Shown here piece by piece: positions 28,175 through 36,844 of a stretch of 64,000 bases of DNA (its first letter is position 1; each line of letters begins with the position of its first letter). The DNA lies in assembly GCF_900177655.1 (NCBI RefSeq), contig NZ_FXWK01000002.1, positions 744,001 to 808,000 of the forward strand, given 5' to 3'. The position numbers and the translations under genes are program-made. Below the pieces are notes generated by a model. It made no database searches. It saw only the letters and a list, made by a program, of their open reading frames with translations, and was not told the origin of the DNA. The stretch is from Devosia lucknowensis. GTDB taxonomy: Bacteria > Pseudomonadota > Alphaproteobacteria > Rhizobiales > Devosiaceae.

Positions 28175-28576
28175 TCAGGGCATCTGGCTGAGGTCCATCC
28201 AGGTGTATTCCCAGACGTGGCCATCACGGTCGGCGACGGCGCGGCCATACATGAAGCCGTAGTCCTGGACGTCGCGGGTTTCGGTACCGCCGGCTGCAAT
28301 CGCCGCATCGGCGATCGTGTCGACCGCGTCGCGGCTATCGCGCGAGAGGGCGTAGAGCGCGCCGGTCTGCGTCTTGGCATCCGGAATGGGCTTGCTCGAG
28401 AACTGGCGGAACTTGTCGTGGGTGAGCAGCATCACGAAGATGGTGTCGCTGATGACGATGCAGGCGGCAGTGTCGTCGGTGAACTGCGGATTATGGTCGA
28501 AGCCGAGCGCCTTGTAATAGGCCATGGAGGCCTTGAGGTCGGTAACCGGCAGATTGACGAAGATCATGTTGGCCAT
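28175..28576 (-). CDS. VOC (glyoxalase/bleomycin resistance-like) family protein
   Basis: 133 aa (MANMIFVNLPVTDLKASMAYYKALG). A single vicinal-oxygen-chelate domain with the paired beta-alpha-beta-beta-beta units: ...FVNLPVTDL.., CIVISDTIFVMLL, then TRDVQDYGFMYGRAVADRDGHVWEYTWMDL. The C-terminal DRDGHVWEY is the usual metal-ligand Glu region. Members range from dioxygenases to thiol transferases; substrate unknown. It is divergent from the flavin reductase gene. Confidence 0.85.
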   Translation of the reverse strand: MANMIFVNLPVTDLKASMAYYKALGFDHNPQFTDDTAACIVISDTIFVMLLTHDKFRQFSSKPIPDAKTQTGALYALSRDSRDAVDTIADAAIAAGGTETRDVQDYGFMYGRAVADRDGHVWEYTWMDLSQMP

Positions 28577-28691
28577 TTTCTAACTCCCGAGTGTGGGTGC
28601 GCCCCTTGTATTGGACAGCACCTCGCCAATTCACTTGCACCGACGAGCGGGCCGCGCCAGTTTCGACACTATCGAGACATCAGGAGGCGAC

Positions 28692-29237
28692 ATGAAGACG
28701 GCGCTCACCCTTTCGGGGTCCATCCGCAAGGGGTCCTACAATCGTATCCTGCAACAGCATATGGGCCGCAAGCTCACCGAGGCCGGCGTCAAGGTGACCG
28801 AAATCGACCTCGGCGATTACCCGATGCCGATCTTCAACGAGGATCTCGAACCCGACAACGTGCCCGAGGCAGCCGGGCGACTGGCCGAGATGTGGCGCAG
28901 CCATGACATCGTCTTCATCGCGACGCCCGAATACAATGGCGGCATACCGCCCTTGCTGGTCAACACGGTCACCTGGCTCAGCCGGCAGAAGCCGAGCCCG
29001 TTTCGCCACGCCGTGTTCGGCATCGGCGGCGTCTCTTCGGGAAAGTATGGCACCATATGGTCCTTGAGCCACCTCAGGGACAGTCTCACCAAGGTGGGAA
29101 CGCTGATCGTACCGACGCTGCTTGGCATCGGCCCCGCCGAAGCCGCATTTGACGAAAACGGTGATCCGAGCGAGCCCGCCATCATCCGCAAGGTCGAGCA
29201 GATGGTGAGCGAGCTCACCCATTTCAGCCGAGGATAG
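28692..29237 (+). CDS. NAD(P)H-dependent FMN reductase family protein
   Basis: 181 aa from the ATG at 28692 after a perfect AGGAGG. Flavodoxin-like fold: LTLSGSIRKGSYNRILQQHM (FMN phosphate loop), DYPMPIFNEDLE, and FIATPEYNGGIPPLLVNTVTWLSR, the hallmark PEYN motif. Such enzymes reduce FMN, quinones, azo dyes or chromate with NAD(P)H. The histidine phosphatase gene follows after 2 bp, indicating an operon. Confidence 0.92.
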   Translation: MKTALTLSGSIRKGSYNRILQQHMGRKLTEAGVKVTEIDLGDYPMPIFNEDLEPDNVPEAAGRLAEMWRSHDIVFIATPEYNGGIPPLLVNTVTWLSRQKPSPFRHAVFGIGGVSSGKYGTIWSLSHLRDSLTKVGTLIVPTLLGIGPAEAAFDENGDPSEPAIIRKVEQMVSELTHFSRG

Positions 29238-29239
29238 GA

Positions 29240-29851
29240 TTGCGCGCGCTCTATCTCACCCATCCCCAGGTCGCGATGGATGCGGCCGTACCGGTGCCGC
29301 TGTGGGGCCTGTCGGCCGAGGGGCGGGCGCGCGCCGAGGCCTTTGCCCAGCGCGGCGTGGTGCCGGTGGGCACGATCGTGTTTTCGAGCCGCGAGACCAA
29401 GGCGCTGCAGCTGGCCGAACTGGTGGCAGCCGCGTCGGGCACGCCGGTGCTGTCCGACCATCAGATGGGCGAGAACGATCGCTCGGCCACCGGCTTCCTG
29501 CCGCCGGCGCTGTTCGAGGCCCATGCCGACCGGTTCTTCGCCCACCCACAGCAAAGCGCCGACGGCTGGGAGCGGGCGATCGACGCGCAGGCGCGGATCG
29601 TGGCCACAGTGCGCACGGCGCTGGCCTCGGTGCCGGCGGACATGCCCGTGATCTTCTGCGGCCATGGCGCAGTCGGGACGCTGCTCAAATGCCGGATCGG
29701 CAACCGTCGGATCTCGCGCGAGGAAGACCAGGGCCGCATCGGCGGCCCGGGTGGAGGAAACGGCTTCCTCTTCGATCTTTCGGCGCGGCAATTGCTGACC
29801 GACTGGACGCCGATGGAGGAGATCGGGCCGGACTGGTTCGCCTCGGCCTAG
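29240..29851 (+). CDS. Histidine phosphatase-superfamily protein with altered RHG motif
   Basis: 203 aa from a TTG start at 29240, two bases after the reductase stop and with AGGATAGGA in front. The N-terminal motif is LTHPQV where classical members have LxRHGE, so the phospho-accepting His is kept but the adjacent Arg and Gly are lost. The second His lies in VIFCGHGAVGTLLK. Such divergent members are often annotated only as histidine phosphatase family; activity is uncertain. The stop overlaps that of the convergent MarR gene. Confidence 0.8.
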   Translation: MRALYLTHPQVAMDAAVPVPLWGLSAEGRARAEAFAQRGVVPVGTIVFSSRETKALQLAELVAAASGTPVLSDHQMGENDRSATGFLPPALFEAHADRFFAHPQQSADGWERAIDAQARIVATVRTALASVPADMPVIFCGHGAVGTLLKCRIGNRRISREEDQGRIGGPGGGNGFLFDLSARQLLTDWTPMEEIGPDWFASA

Positions 29852-30330
29852 CGCCGCGTCCACGGATCGAGGCCGAAGAGCTCCAGCGCGTCGCCGAGCG
29901 CGGGCGCGAGACGATCCAGGCGTTCGGTTTCGCCCTCGACGTCACGCAGGCGCATGGGGCCGGCCATGGGCTGGGCCGCCACCAGGGTGGCACCGGCCTC
30001 GGTGAGGGACACATTGCGGGCGCGGCGATCCTCGGGATTGGTCCGCACCTGGCAAAGGCCCTTGCGGCGCAGGTCGTCGATGGCCTGGCCGAGCGTGGCG
30101 GCATGGGCGAGCAGAGCCTTGCGCAGCGCCGCCAGCGGGATGTGCGGCCGTTCGGACACGATGTGAAGCACGGCCAGTTGCAGCGTGGTGATGTTGTGGC
30201 GGCGCTTGAGATCGAGCTCGAATGCCTTGAGCGCGGATTCAAGACGCATCCAGGCGACCATGGCCGCCAATGCCTGTTGCTGCATGAAATAATCCCAAGA
30301 GGCCGAATACCCTGCCTGATATGATGCCAT
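29848..30330 (-). CDS. MarR family transcriptional regulator
   Basis: 160 aa from the ATG at 30330 ([20 protein letters not shown]). Winged-helix region ~45-115: [64 protein letters not shown], with the DRRAR wing typical of MarR. Probably a dimeric, ligand-responsive repressor. It is divergent from pyrF and convergent with the phosphatase gene; the likely target is its own promoter region (30331-30435). The frame is open further upstream, but no convincing start lies there. Confidence 0.85.
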   Translation of the reverse strand: MASYQAGYSASWDYFMQQQALAAMVAWMRLESALKAFELDLKRRHNITTLQLAVLHIVSERPHIPLAALRKALLAHAATLGQAIDDLRRKGLCQVRTNPEDRRARNVSLTEAGATLVAAQPMAGPMRLRDVEGETERLDRLAPALGDALELFGLDPWTRR

Positions 30331-30435
30331 AGCAATGCCGGGCAAGCCCATTCTGCGGTGTTGCGGACAAGAGAAAGCTTGCCCTCGCGCCGCTCTTGTG
30401 CGACCGGGTGGCAAATCAGCGAAAGGATCTGCAGC

Positions 30436-31137
30436 ATGGCTGGCCAATTGATCGTGGGCCTCGACGTTTCTTCGCGCGCGCGCGCCGAGGAGGTGGTGTC
30501 GCTCCTCGGCGACACGGTGGATTTCTACAAGATCGGCTATCAGTGCTTTTATGGCGCGGATGGGTTGGCGCTGGGCAAGGCGCTGCTGGCGGCGGGCAAG
30601 AAGGTGTTCTTCGACCTCAAGCTGCTCGATATCGACAACACGGTGGAAAAGGGAGCGGCGGCCATCGCCGAGACCGGCGCGACCATGCTGACGGTCCACG
30701 CCTATCCCAAGACCATGCGCGCCGCGCAGAAGGCCGCCGCGGGCTCGGGCCTCTGCGTGCTGGGCGTCACCGTCTTAACCTCGATGGACGACGAGGACGT
30801 CAAGGATGCCGGCTATGCCCGCGATGCGGCCGGGCTCGTGGCGCTCCGCGCCCAGCAGGCGCGCGAAGCCGGGATCGGCGGTATCGTCGCCTCGGCGCAG
30901 GAAGCGGAAATGGTGCGCACCATCGTGGGCTCGAAGATGGCTGTCGTGACCCCTGGCATCCGGCCGGCGGGCGCGGCCCTGGGTGACCAGAAGCGCGCCA
31001 TGACGCCAGCCGACGCGCTCAATGCGGGCGCTTCGCATCTGGTGGTGGCACGGCCGATCATCGAGGCCGCAGACCCGGCGGCGGCGGCAAGAGCGATCCT
31101 GGACGAGATGAACGGGAAGCGGGTGAGCCTGGCCTGA
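30436..31137 (+). CDS. pyrF: Orotidine 5'-phosphate decarboxylase
   Basis: 233 aa from the ATG at 30436 ([20 protein letters not shown]). TIM-barrel OMP decarboxylase: GLDVSS (ligand Asp), [20 protein letters not shown] with the catalytic Asp-Lys-Asp array (DLKLLDID), LTVHAYP, and VVTPGIRP near the C-terminus that grips the phosphate. It makes UMP. An AG-repeat run (31134-31150) and a C-rich repeat arm follow the stop. Confidence 0.96.
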   Translation: MAGQLIVGLDVSSRARAEEVVSLLGDTVDFYKIGYQCFYGADGLALGKALLAAGKKVFFDLKLLDIDNTVEKGAAAIAETGATMLTVHAYPKTMRAAQKAAAGSGLCVLGVTVLTSMDDEDVKDAGYARDAAGLVALRAQQAREAGIGGIVASAQEAEMVRTIVGSKMAVVTPGIRPAGAALGDQKRAMTPADALNAGASHLVVARPIIEAADPAAAARAILDEMNGKRVSLA

Positions 31138-31150
31138 GAGAGAGAGAGAG

Positions 31151-31264
31151 CCCCCACCCGGCCTCCCCCTGAAACAGGGGGAGGTGTCTGCCGGTGCCTG
31201 CTTCAGCGTCGTCGATGAACGCGATGTGCCTCTGACCCTCCTATTCGGGGAGAGAGGGTTTGGG
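31151..31264. repeat. C-rich arm pair in the pyrF-kinase gap, right arm degenerate
   Basis: Left arm 31151-31183 (CCCCCACCCGGCCTCCCCCT...AGGGGGAGG) matches the 17008 arm; a weaker inverted counterpart (CCCTCCTATTCGGGGAGAGAGGG, spoken of as 31236-31264) is decayed. Confidence 0.55.
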
Positions 31265-31308
31265 TCGAAGGCCCGTGCTTACGCCCAGAGCTTAGGGCGT
31301 TTCTCTCG

Positions 31309-32313
31309 TCACCCAGCCAGCCCATGCTTCTGCGTCAGCTGCGCCAGATCGAGCTGCGGGCGCGCGCCGATGTGGGAGATGACTTCGGAGGCGGCGAGGC
31401 ATCCGGTCTTGAGGGCGGATTCGATGGTCTGGCCGCGGGCGAGGCCGAGAAGGAAGCCGGAGGCAAAGAGGTCTCCGGCGCCGGTGGCGTCGACAACCTG
31501 TTCGACCGGGAAGGCCGGGACCGAAACCACTTCGCCGTTGAACACGGCCATGGCGCCATCGGCGCCCATGGTGATGGCGGCCACCTCGGCATCCTTGGCA
31601 ATCTGCCGGACCGCCTCGCCCAGGTCGTCGGTTTCGTAGAGCGACTTGAGCTCGTGAACATTCGCAAAGACGTAGTCGATGGTCTTGGAGCGGATCAGGT
31701 CGAGGAATTCGGCGCGGTAGCGATCGACGCAGAAGGGATCGGACAGGGTGAAAGCCGCGGCACGCTCGTGCTTGTGGGCATAGTGAGCCGCCAGCACGAA
31801 GGCCTTCTTGGCTTCCACCGGGTCCCACAGAAAACCTTCCATGTAGGTGATGGCGGCGCCGCCGATCTCGTCGGGCTTGATGTCGCGCTCGGTCAGCTCG
31901 TGGCAGGCGCCGAGATAGGTGTTCATGGTGCGCTCGCCATCGGGCGAGACGAAGATCATGGAGCGGGCGGTCAGCGCGCCACCCTTGAGGCGCGTGGTGT
32001 TGTAGTGGACGCCGATCGCATCGAGATCGGTCTCGAAGACATCGCCCAGTGGATCGTCGGCGACCTTGCCCACGAAGGCGGCGCGGCCACCGAGGGAGGC
32101 AACGCCTGCCGCGGTATTGGCGGCCGAGCCACCCGAAATCTGCTGCCGGCCAAGCGGCATCTTGCCATAGAGGTCTTCGGCCCGATCGGTATCGATCAGG
32201 TGCATGATGCCTTCCTTCATGCCTTCGCGTTCGATGAAGCCAGGTTCGACGGGGGCAATGATGTCGACGATGGCATTGCCAATGGTCAGCACGTCGAAGC
32301 GGGTCTGGGTCAT
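31309..32313 (-). CDS. PfkB-family kinase, probable adenosine kinase
   Basis: 334 aa (MTQTRFDVLTIGNAIVDIIA). Ribokinase-like fold: the N-terminal GNAIVD, the first PfkB signature SGGSAANTAAGVASLGGRAAFVGKV (~60-85), and the second VVDATGAGDLFASGFLLGLARG (~270-290) with the catalytic Asp in the GAGD anion hole. The close alphaproteobacterial relatives are usually called adenosine kinase; sugar specificity cannot be settled from sequence alone. Convergent with pyrF. Confidence 0.9.
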   Translation of the reverse strand: MTQTRFDVLTIGNAIVDIIAPVEPGFIEREGMKEGIMHLIDTDRAEDLYGKMPLGRQQISGGSAANTAAGVASLGGRAAFVGKVADDPLGDVFETDLDAIGVHYNTTRLKGGALTARSMIFVSPDGERTMNTYLGACHELTERDIKPDEIGGAAITYMEGFLWDPVEAKKAFVLAAHYAHKHERAAAFTLSDPFCVDRYRAEFLDLIRSKTIDYVFANVHELKSLYETDDLGEAVRQIAKDAEVAAITMGADGAMAVFNGEVVSVPAFPVEQVVDATGAGDLFASGFLLGLARGQTIESALKTGCLAASEVISHIGARPQLDLAQLTQKHGLAG

Positions 32314-32500
32314 GTGAGGGATCCGGCAGTTCGGTTAAGGCCGTGAGCGGGTTTAGAGCATGACGGGGAAGCGGGCAACGGTTTCGGCCGGTGCTCGGCC
32401 CCGGCGGCTGGGGTTAACCGCCTGTTGACCATCGGCTCTCCCGTCCGGGAACCGGCACGGCGCCGGGCAGTTGCGCAGTCGTATGGTGGCTGAGGCGAAG

Positions 32501-32746
32501 ATGCTGAGCGCAGAGGAACTGGAAGAGAGGCTGCGGCACTCGTGCCGGAAACTGCGGGCCTGGACGTGGATGAGCACGGTTTCCACACGCCGGGACGACA
32601 TCGTCGAGATCCTGATGAACGAGGCACGGGACCTGGTTGAGCTGGGATTGAAGCATCCCGGCCAGGCCAAGCGCATCGGCTCGATCATCGTCTACTACAA
32701 ACGGCTGATCGAACAGGTAAAGGGCGAGGCTGCCAGCGCAGCGTGA
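32501..32746 (+). CDS. Conserved-looking hypothetical protein, 81 aa
   Basis: The ATG at 32501 was preferred because GAGG lies 5-6 bp upstream; ATG 32483 and TTG 32471 are in frame too. The protein is helical and mildly charged (LEERLRHSCRKLRAWTWMSTVSTRRDDIVEILMNEARDLVELGLKHPGQAKRIGSIIVYYKRL). No signal peptide or membrane segment. No family recognised. Convergent with the TetR gene, only 3 bp between stops. Confidence 0.65.
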   Translation: MLSAEELEERLRHSCRKLRAWTWMSTVSTRRDDIVEILMNEARDLVELGLKHPGQAKRIGSIIVYYKRLIEQVKGEAASAA

Positions 32747-32749
32747 GCG

Positions 32750-33310
32750 TCAGAGACTTGAGATGATCTCGCCAATCAGTGCCTCGGTATCCTCGCCGGC
32801 GCGCAGGGCGATCTGGCCATCGAGCAGCAGGACCGCAAGGCCATGCACCTTGGCCCATGCCGCCAGCGCCTTGATCCGGCCAGCGCCCACATCGCCGCCA
32901 ACCACATGACGCAAGGTATCGAAAGCGGCTGACGATGCCATGGCGAGGCCGGGGCGGGCGTCCTTCTTGAGCTGCGGCGAAAACATGAGCCGAAAGAGAT
33001 TGGCATTTTGCAGGGCGAAGACGACATAGGTCTTGCCCATGGCGGCCATCGGATTGTCCGGCCGGGTCGCGGCGACCGCCTCCATGCGAGCGGAAAAGCG
33101 CTGGAACCCGGTGACGGCAAGAGCCTCGAGGAGAGCCGCGCGACTGTCGAAGTGACGATAGGGGGCTGCCGGAGATACGCCAACAGCGCGTGCCAGATCG
33201 CGCAGGCCGAGACCCGCCTCACCTTGCTTTTCGAGGATAATCAGCCCCGCTTCGAGCAGGGCCTGACGCAGATTGCCGTGGTGATAGGGGCTATTGGAAG
33301 AAGTTGACAT
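32750..33310 (-). CDS. TetR/AcrR family transcriptional regulator
   Basis: 186 aa (MSTSSNSPYHHGNLRQALLE). N-terminal TetR helix-turn-helix (~10-60: HHGNLRQALLEAGLIILEKQG...GLRDLARAVGVSPAAPYRHFDSRAALLEAL) and a variable C-terminal ligand domain. Homologues with HHGNLRxALLxA often repress a neighbouring divergent gene, here the DUF2214 membrane protein 59 bp away. Ligand unknown. Confidence 0.92.
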   Translation of the reverse strand: MSTSSNSPYHHGNLRQALLEAGLIILEKQGEAGLGLRDLARAVGVSPAAPYRHFDSRAALLEALAVTGFQRFSARMEAVAATRPDNPMAAMGKTYVVFALQNANLFRLMFSPQLKKDARPGLAMASSAAFDTLRHVVGGDVGAGRIKALAAWAKVHGLAVLLLDGQIALRAGEDTEALIGEIISSL

Positions 33311-33369
33311 CGTTCACTTATAGTCAGAATGATGTGTGCACTGATTACATGTCGGGGGAATGAAGGCAA

Positions 33370-33825
33370 ATGATCGATGTCGATCTGGTTCTAGCGATAG
33401 CGCATCACCTCGCGGTGTTCACGCTGGTGGGCCTGTTTGCCGCCGAGTTCGCGCTGCTGCGGCCGGGGCTTTCGGCCAGGGGCGTGAGCCAGCTGGCGCG
33501 CGTCGACGCGGCTTATGGCGGGATAGCGGGCGTCGTGATCATCATCGGCATCTTGCGGGTGATCTTCGGCACCGTGGGCTGGGAATATTATGTCGGGAAC
33601 CACGCCTTCTGGGGCAAGATGGGCGCCTTTCTGGTCATGGGGCTCCTCGCTATTCCGCCGACCATGGCGATCCGGCGCTGGGTCAAGGCGGGCGAGGGGG
33701 TGGCCGACTACCTGCCACCGGCCGACGAGGTGAGCCGCAACCGGCGGTTCCTGCATCTACAGGCCGGGGTGCTGCTGCTGATCCCGATTTTTGCGGCGAT
33801 GATGGCGCGCGGGTATGGGAACTAG
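33370..33825 (+). CDS. DUF2214 family membrane protein
   Basis: 151 aa. Four hydrophobic segments (~5-30, ~50-72, ~82-102, ~130-148) and the family-typical AHHLAVFTLVGLFAAEFALLRPGL start and ARVDAAYGGIAGVVI...VGNHAFWGKMGAFLVMGLLA. The function of DUF2214 is unknown. It is divergent from a TetR gene that is the likely regulator. Confidence 0.88.
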   Translation: MIDVDLVLAIAHHLAVFTLVGLFAAEFALLRPGLSARGVSQLARVDAAYGGIAGVVIIIGILRVIFGTVGWEYYVGNHAFWGKMGAFLVMGLLAIPPTMAIRRWVKAGEGVADYLPPADEVSRNRRFLHLQAGVLLLIPIFAAMMARGYGN

Positions 33826-33889
33826 CTCGGGAGCACAGCGCATGGCCCCTAGGGATCGTCACCCCGGTGCATGTGGGTGGGGATTGCGT

Positions 33890-34582
33890 TCAACCCACAT
33901 GCTTGGCCAGCGGCAAATTCGGCGCCGGAGTCTTGGGTTCGAAGAGGCACCATTGGCTTATCGGGCAGCGCCAGCATTCGGGCTTGCGGGCCTTGCAGAT
34001 GTAGCGACCATGCAGGATCAGCCAGTGGTGGGCGTGCAGCATGAAGCGCTCGGGCACTTGCCGGGTCAGCGCCATTTCAACGTCCAGCGGGGTCTTGCCT
34101 GGGGCGAGGCCGGTGCGGTTCCCGACCCGGAACAGATGGGTGTCGACGGCAATGGTGGGCTGCTTGAAGAAGATGTTGAGCACCACGTTGGCTGTCTTGC
34201 GGCCAACGCCGGGCAGGGCCTCGAGCGCTTCGCGATCGGCGGGCACTTCGCCGCCATGCAGGTCGATCAGCATCTGACTGAGCGCGAGGACATTTTTGGC
34301 CTTGCCGCGAAACAGACCAATGGTCTTGATGTGCTCGGTGATCGCCTCAAGACCGAGGGCCACCATGGAAGCCGGATCGGGCGCCAGCTCGAAGAGGCGC
34401 CGGGTCGCCTTGTTGACGCCGACGTCGGTGGCCTGGGCCGATAGCACCACCGCGACCAGCAGCGTGAAGGCATTGATGTAGTCGAGCTCGCCCTTGGGCT
34501 CGGGCTCGATGTCGTGGAAGCGCTCGAAGATGGCTTCGGCTTCGGCCCTGCCAAGCGTTTTCACTTTTTTAACTCTTGGCAT
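33890..34582 (-). CDS. nth: Endonuclease III
   Basis: 230 aa from the ATG at 34582 (MPRVKKVKTLGRAEAEAIFE). Helix-hairpin-helix glycosylase: LPGVGRKTANVVL with the catalytic Lys, VDTHLFRVGNR with the catalytic Asp, and a [4Fe-4S] cluster loop CKARKPECWRCPISQWC (C-x6-C-x2-C-x5-C). It removes oxidised pyrimidines and nicks AP sites. Divergent from the DUF2244 gene by 48 bp, a conserved neighbour pair in this group. Confidence 0.97.
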   Translation of the reverse strand: MPRVKKVKTLGRAEAEAIFERFHDIEPEPKGELDYINAFTLLVAVVLSAQATDVGVNKATRRLFELAPDPASMVALGLEAITEHIKTIGLFRGKAKNVLALSQMLIDLHGGEVPADREALEALPGVGRKTANVVLNIFFKQPTIAVDTHLFRVGNRTGLAPGKTPLDVEMALTRQVPERFMLHAHHWLILHGRYICKARKPECWRCPISQWCLFEPKTPAPNLPLAKHVG

Positions 34583-34630
34583 TCTCTCGGCCCCGATTTT
34601 CTGCCAGTATTTCGGCCAAGAGGTCGCGCG

Positions 34631-35110
34631 ATGCAAGTCACCACCACAACCCCGCTCTTTGCCGCCACGCTGCGGCCGGAACATTCGCTGCGGATGGCGG
34701 GCGGATGGATTGCGCTGACCCTGGCCGGCATCGTCGGCACACCATTCCTGCTTGCCATTCCCGCCTTCCTGCTGCCCGGCCTCCTGGCCTTCGGCATCGC
34801 GGCAGGCAGTCTCGTGGTCCTGGGGCTGCGGCAGGCGCGCCGCAAGCGCACCAGCCAGCAGGTGACGCTGTGGCCCGACCAGCTGGAAGTGGCGACGCAA
34901 TTGCCCGGGGCGGAAAAGCAGCTGCAGCGCTTCAACCCCAAGCAGATCAGGCTGCGGCTCGAGCGTGACCAGTTCGAGCGCACGACCGGTGTTTTCCTGC
35001 GCTTGGGCACGGACGAAACCGAATTGGGCTCTTTCCTCAGCGCGACCGACAAGGGCAGCTTTGCCCGTGCATTCGGCGCCGCCCTGCGACAGGCGCGCCG
35101 GACCGGCTGA
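34631..35110 (+). CDS. DUF2244 family membrane protein
   Basis: 159 aa from the ATG at 34631. Two close hydrophobic segments (~22-42 and ~45-65; GGWIALTLAGIVGTPFLLAI, LLAFGIAAGSLVVLGL) form a hairpin, followed by a cytoplasmic beta-rich part (VTLWPDQLEVATQLPG...FNPKQIRLRLERDQFERTTGVFLRLGTDETELGSFL) typical of DUF2244. Function unknown. Confidence 0.88.
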   Translation: MQVTTTTPLFAATLRPEHSLRMAGGWIALTLAGIVGTPFLLAIPAFLLPGLLAFGIAAGSLVVLGLRQARRKRTSQQVTLWPDQLEVATQLPGAEKQLQRFNPKQIRLRLERDQFERTTGVFLRLGTDETELGSFLSATDKGSFARAFGAALRQARRTG

Positions 35111-35182
35111 CGGTCAAAACCGGGTCGCCGCCGGGATGGTCTGGCGCTAGACCGTCAGGACACCCAGAAGAGGGACCCGGAC

Positions 35183-36052
35183 ATGAACCAACATGTGACG
35201 CTTGCGCCCGACAGCGATTACGAAACCATCCGCGCCGCCATTCGCTATCTCAGCGAAAACGGACCCGATGCCACCGACCTGGGCCGGTTCGCGCGGGCAC
35301 TGGGCCTGACCGAGCGGCAGTTGACCGACCTCTTCCGCCGCTGGTGCGGCCTCACACCCAAAAGCTTTGCCCAGGCCGTGGCGCTCGACCATGCCAAGAG
35401 CCTGCTGCGCGGCCAGGCCAGCGTGCTCGACACGACCTATGAAGTGGGTCTCTCGTCCACATCGCGGCTGCACGACCTCTTCGTGACCTACGAGGCCATG
35501 CCGCCGGGCGTGTTTCGCGCCGGCGGGGCCGGGCTCGACATGATCTGGGGCGTGGCGCCGTCGCCCTTCGGCCTCGCCGTGGTGACGGCCACGGAGTATG
35601 GCATTTCGGGGCTTGGCTTTGCCGACGGCGAAACCACTATCGAGGCGGCGTTTGCCGACCTTGCCAATCGCTGGCCCAATGCACGGTTCAGCCGCGATGA
35701 CGCGCGCATCGCGCCGCTGGTGGCCGGCGTCTTCGAACCTGCGCGCTGGTCTGCCGAGCAACCGGTCCGCGTGGTGCTGATCGGCACGAATTTCGAAGTG
35801 AAGGTCTGGGAAACGCTGCTGAAAATCCCGGTGGGCAAGGCGGCGACCTATTCGGGCGTGGCCAACCATATCGGCCGACCCAGCGCGTCCCGCGCCGTGG
35901 GCGCCGCAGTGGGAAAAAACCCGATCAGCTTCGTCGTGCCCTGCCACCGGGTGGTAGGCACATCGGGTGCGCTGACGGGCTATCACTGGGGGGTACCAAG
36001 GAAGCGCGCGATCCTCGGCTGGGAAGCCGGGGTGGTTTCGGCGGCGCATTGA
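35183..36052 (+). CDS. AraC-HTH / O6-methylguanine-DNA methyltransferase (Ada-like, no metal domain)
   Basis: 289 aa. Residues ~10-105 form an AraC-type helix-turn-helix (LGRFARALGLTERQLTDLFRRWCGLTPKSFAQAVALDHAKSLL); residues ~115-285 are the alkyltransferase with FEVKVWETLLKIPVGKAATYSGVANHIGRPSASRAVGAAVGKNPISFVVPCHRVVG, where the Cys of PCHRV accepts the methyl group. The N-terminal Ada zinc domain that accepts methylphosphotriester methyl groups is missing, so this cannot act as the classical methylation sensor through that Cys. Repair of O6-methylguanine is expected. Confidence 0.93.
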   Translation: MNQHVTLAPDSDYETIRAAIRYLSENGPDATDLGRFARALGLTERQLTDLFRRWCGLTPKSFAQAVALDHAKSLLRGQASVLDTTYEVGLSSTSRLHDLFVTYEAMPPGVFRAGGAGLDMIWGVAPSPFGLAVVTATEYGISGLGFADGETTIEAAFADLANRWPNARFSRDDARIAPLVAGVFEPARWSAEQPVRVVLIGTNFEVKVWETLLKIPVGKAATYSGVANHIGRPSASRAVGAAVGKNPISFVVPCHRVVGTSGALTGYHWGVPRKRAILGWEAGVVSAAH

Positions 36053-36059
36053 GATTTTT

Positions 36060-36073
36060 GCTTCACGTGAATC
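36060..36073. other. parS-type site GCTTCACGTGAATC
   Basis: Core TCACGTGA just after the Ada-like gene; same variant as the site in hisA (41166). The rest of the gap holds a CCCTCGG...CCGAGGG hairpin (36101-36121) without a T-run. Confidence 0.5.
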
Positions 36074-36178
36074 CGTGAAATACCAGCTCACGCGGTGCCG
36101 CCCTCGGCCTTGATCCGAGGGCCATTCGTCGCGACCGAGGACGCAATCGGGGTCCTGGACGCTGTGCGGGTCAGCCGA

Positions 36179-36793
36179 TTACAGCGTCACGCGTTCGACC
36201 AGCTTGCCGTCGGGGCCGATCCTGTAGGTGGTGGGCTCGCCGGTGCCGATTTCGCGGGCGAGGATTTCGTCCGGGGTCAGGCCCTCGATGGCCATGACCA
36301 GGGCGCGCAGCGAATTGCCGTGGGCGGCGACCAGCACGGTCTTGCCCGCCTTGAGCTGGGGCAGAATCTCGGCTTCGTAATAGGGCAGGGTGCGGGCGGC
36401 GGTGTCCTTGAGCGATTCACCGCCCGGCGGGGGTACGTCGAAGGACCGGCGCCAGATGTGGACCTGCTCCTCGCCCCACTTTTCACGGGCGTCGTCCTTG
36501 TTGAGGCCGGAGAGGTCGCCATAGTCGCGTTCGTTGAGCGCCACATTGCGGGTAATGGTGACGTTGAGAATGCCCATTTCCTCGAGCATCAGGTCGAGCG
36601 TGTGCTGGGCGCGCCGGAGGGCCGAGGTGTAGTAGAGATCGGGCACGATGCCGGCGGCCTTCAACGCCTTGCCGGTGGCGCGGGCTTCGCCCTCGCCCTT
36701 TTCGGTGAGGTTGGGATTGCGCCAGCCGGTGAAGAGGTTCTTGAGGTTCCATTCGCTTTGGCCATGACGCACCAGGATCAGCGTTCCGCTCAT
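36179..36793 (-). CDS. gpmA: 2,3-bisphosphoglycerate-dependent phosphoglycerate mutase
   Basis: 204 aa ([20 protein letters not shown]). Catalytic phospho-His in [10 protein letters not shown] (residues ~7-16), then [23 protein letters not shown], the second acid region [26 protein letters not shown] and [17 protein letters not shown] with the second His. It interconverts 3- and 2-phosphoglycerate. The alphaproteobacterial GpmA is shorter than in E. coli (~250), as here. It follows dapB on the minus strand with 51 bp between. Confidence 0.95.
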   Translation of the reverse strand: MSGTLILVRHGQSEWNLKNLFTGWRNPNLTEKGEGEARATGKALKAAGIVPDLYYTSALRRAQHTLDLMLEEMGILNVTITRNVALNERDYGDLSGLNKDDAREKWGEEQVHIWRRSFDVPPPGGESLKDTAARTLPYYEAEILPQLKAGKTVLVAAHGNSLRALVMAIEGLTPDEILAREIGTGEPTTYRIGPDGKLVERVTL

Positions 36794-36844
36794 GTATTGG
36801 GTCCCTTGGATCGAGTGTTTCGATAAGGCGCGACGGGCGCCGTG

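Noticed and set aside
31134..31150. AG microsatellite after pyrF
   Set aside because: Short run with no coding or regulatory role visible; not phase-variable in a gene.
34583..34900. N-terminal extension of nth
   Set aside because: It is the antisense of the DUF2244 gene; family homology begins at 34582.
36101..36121. Hairpin CCCTCGG...CCGAGGG as a terminator
   Set aside because: No T-run on either strand; more likely a dispersed repeat.
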